Source of the DNA: Tillus elongatus
Taxonomy: Eukaryota > Arthropoda > Insecta > Coleoptera > Cleridae
Assembly (NCBI GenBank): GCA_964006375.1
Contig: OZ023267.1
Coordinates: 80,733,682 to 80,797,681, forward strand
Reading direction: 5' to 3'
DNA: 64,000 nucleotides
The position numbers were made by a program, and so were the translations under genes. The first letter of the stretch is position 1, and each line of letters begins with the position of its first letter. Under the pieces are notes generated by a model. It did no database searches and was not told the DNA's origin. It saw nothing but the letters and a program-made list of their open reading frames with translations. This document shows, in pieces, positions 62,560 to 64,000 of the stretch.

Positions 62560-62880
62560 GTGAAGATTATAACCTGTGATGAGCACTGGTAAGTACACTT
62601 AGGGAACCAAAATCACTACAGCACATTTTTAAAGGCCTGATGATTGTTTCGCCAAAAAAGTTAGCGTCATCAGAGGGATGAATAAACAAAAATTGTACTT
62701 ATTATTATTGTAGTCGACTCAACCTAAATGGCTTATACGTCTTTTCAAAGAGGACCATTCACCTACATTAATTGTTGTTGCCCTTACTTGGTGAACTAAC
62801 GTTAACTTGGTTAGCAAACAATCGTCAGGCCTTTAAAAATGTTTTCTGGTGCTTTGGATTCTCCAAGTATACTTATTAGT
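62560..62880. mobile_element. Fold-back element with hammerhead-like arm, long loop
   Basis: Arms at 62570-62680 and 62785-62875 are inverted and related to 13372-13556. The minus strand of 62636-62677 has CCT, CTGATGA, stem, GAAAC, AATC, ATC, AGG in hammerhead order. The loop is ~100 bp instead of 10. Confidence 0.75.
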
Positions 62881-63047
62881 CTATTAATGTTATAATAAAT
62901 ACCTACTACAGTAATATTTAGCATATTGTTTAAAGTTTTTCAATGCCTACAATACCCTCTCAATTTTAAATAAAAAGCAAAATAGCAGGAGCTAATTATG
63001 CAATTCAACAAGCATTTGCTTTCTTTTACATAGGTATTTTTTTACAG
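62881..63047 (+). other. Intron end before eag exon
   Basis: Includes a pyrimidine-rich tract and acceptor TTTTTTTACAG ending at 63047. Confidence 0.7.
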
Positions 63048-63281
63048 CGGACAGTAGTTTCCTGTTGGCGAACGCTCAGATCGTGGATTATCCAATTGTA
63101 TACTGCAACGAGTCTTTCTGCAAGATTTCTGGTTACAACAGAGCAGAGGTCATGCAGAAGTCCTGCAGGTGTGCCTTTATGTTCGGCGAGCTCACTGACA
63201 AGGAAACCATCTCCAGAATAGACCACGTTTTGGAACATCAGCTTCACGACCAATTTGAAATACTCCTTTATAAAAAGAATA
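63048..63281 (+). CDS. eag: eag potassium channel, PAS-domain exon
   Basis: A 234-bp exon with acceptor TTTACAG|CG and donor A|GTGAGT, phase 1 at both ends. It reads [53 protein letters not shown] and ends [10 protein letters not shown]. This is the N-terminal PAS (eag) domain of Ether-a-go-go (KCNH) voltage-gated potassium channels, very close to the Drosophila Eag sequence as I remember it. The PAS domain docks on the cytoplasmic cyclic-nucleotide-binding homology domain and slows gating. The preceding exon (short N-terminus) and the transmembrane exons lie outside the window or were not found. No stops or frameshifts. Sole host gene evidence, transcribed on the plus strand. Confidence 0.93.
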
Positions 63282-63605
63282 GTGAGTATCTAACTTTTCT
63301 GTGTATGCTTTTCTTGTATCAGTGTCGCCAATGTCATAGTCAACATAATGTAGTAAATATTTTCAGAATTTGCCATAGGTATTACACTTTCAATACAAAA
63401 TATACATTATTTTTCACGTGTTTTAAGCGCTACATCATACTTTTCCTACAGTTTTCAATTATAATAAGAAACGTTACATAATAAGATTTAAACACTGGTA
63501 TACAAAATTTTTTCCAAACAGTTGGCTAAAACAAATAAGCGGGAGAAGTCAAGTTCTTTTAGCAAATTTTTGCAAAAAAGTGTCTCTCCATAGAAAAGTA
63601 TTAAT
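63282..63605 (+). other. eag intron
   Basis: No further exon or repeat recognised. Confidence 0.5.
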
Positions 63606-63737
63606 TGTCAACTTAGGTAAATGAACAAATTGATTTACACTACTTTATTTAATGTATAACTGCTGCAGTTTCGCTGAAGTTATACTTACAATAAAATAGT
63701 GTAAATCAACTTGTTCATTTGCCTAAGCTGACAATGG
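63606..63737. repeat. Fold-back (palindromic) MITE
   Basis: Arms of ~46 bp, TTGTCAACTTAGGTAAATGA on the left and the complement TCATTTGCCTAAGCTGACAA on the right, about 85% paired, with a ~38-bp centre. It sits in the eag intron. Confidence 0.8.
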
Positions 63738-63815
63738 ATTTACCTCAAGTATTGGCTTCAACAATATCATATTATTTGTTACATTTAAATTAATTTTAAT
63801 ATTTTTACTACTTCT

Positions 63816-63819
<4 letters not shown>

Positions 63820-63910
<91 letters not shown>

Positions 63911-63930
63911 ATTAAAAATGTGTGTGTGTG
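63820..63930. repeat. (TA)n and short (TG)n microsatellite
   Basis: About 85 bp of TA with one TATGTATATA interruption, then after ATTAAAAA a 14-bp TG run. Confidence 0.96.
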
Positions 63931-64000
63931 TGTTCAGTGGAGAATAGCGCAAAGTGCCATCTCTGGCTTTGTGACGCTGCTACATTTCCACCTACCCATA
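63931..64000. other. Intron end of window
   Basis: Nothing recognised. Confidence 0.4.

Overview
The window is AT-rich eukaryotic DNA, almost certainly from an insect. The only host gene I recognise is one exon (63048-63281) encoding the PAS-domain core of an Ether-a-go-go (Eag/KCNH) potassium channel, with clean splice sites. The rest looks like a large intron or the 5' flank of that gene, packed with transposable elements. The element types also point to an insect: errantivirus-like Ty3/gypsy elements with env, mariner-like transposases with 41-residue spacing, a Penelope-like element, and a Polinton-lineage element with arthropod-style TATA + TCAGT promoters. About twenty long (TA)n arrays punctuate the window, many at transposon edges.

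Layout. 1-1033: broken env of an errantivirus. 1262-2023: mariner-like transposase relic. 2676-8890: LTR retrotransposon (two LTRs, primer-binding site, broken gag) interrupted by a DNA transposon with ~600-bp inverted repeats (5244-7484). 11761-12496: TA-target MITE. 13372-13556: fold-back element with hammerhead-ribozyme-like arms. 15063-17110: minus-strand gypsy relic. 19379-26551: nearly full-length but mutated errantivirus (gag, pol, env). 26694-29612: mariner-like transposon with ~640-bp inverted repeats in the adjoining TA array. 32281-41700: a nest in which a LINE was interrupted by a gypsy element (155-bp LTRs, 4-bp target duplication), itself split by MITEs and TA-cored repeats. 42966-44924: Penelope-like element with inverted terminal repeats, each holding a hammerhead ribozyme motif. 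45290-49060: more Penelope, MITE and transposase relics.

The most interesting object is 50022-61075. This 11.05-kb element has ~968-bp terminal inverted repeats and lies inside a (TA)n array. It carries a complete virion module of the Polinton/adintovirus lineage: double-jelly-roll major capsid protein (with one in-frame TGA), penton-like minor capsid protein, adenain-like cysteine protease, pVI/pX-like membrane-active protein and FtsK/HerA packaging ATPase. It also has two conserved-looking proteins of unknown role, a 36-residue stand-alone chromodomain ORF and a KilA-N protein. I find no DNA polymerase B and no integrase. Each inverted repeat holds a tRNA-like sequence with RNA polymerase III A and B boxes, CRE-type TGACGTCA sites and many ATGGCGG motifs. 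A 217-bp satellite array fills about 1.2 kb near the left end. The four leftward genes and three or four rightward genes diverge from one compact promoter between the pVI-like and ATPase genes. KilA-N faces the rightward group. The gene set suggests an element that can build and fill capsids but relies on another source for replication and integration, or that replicates in an undescribed way.
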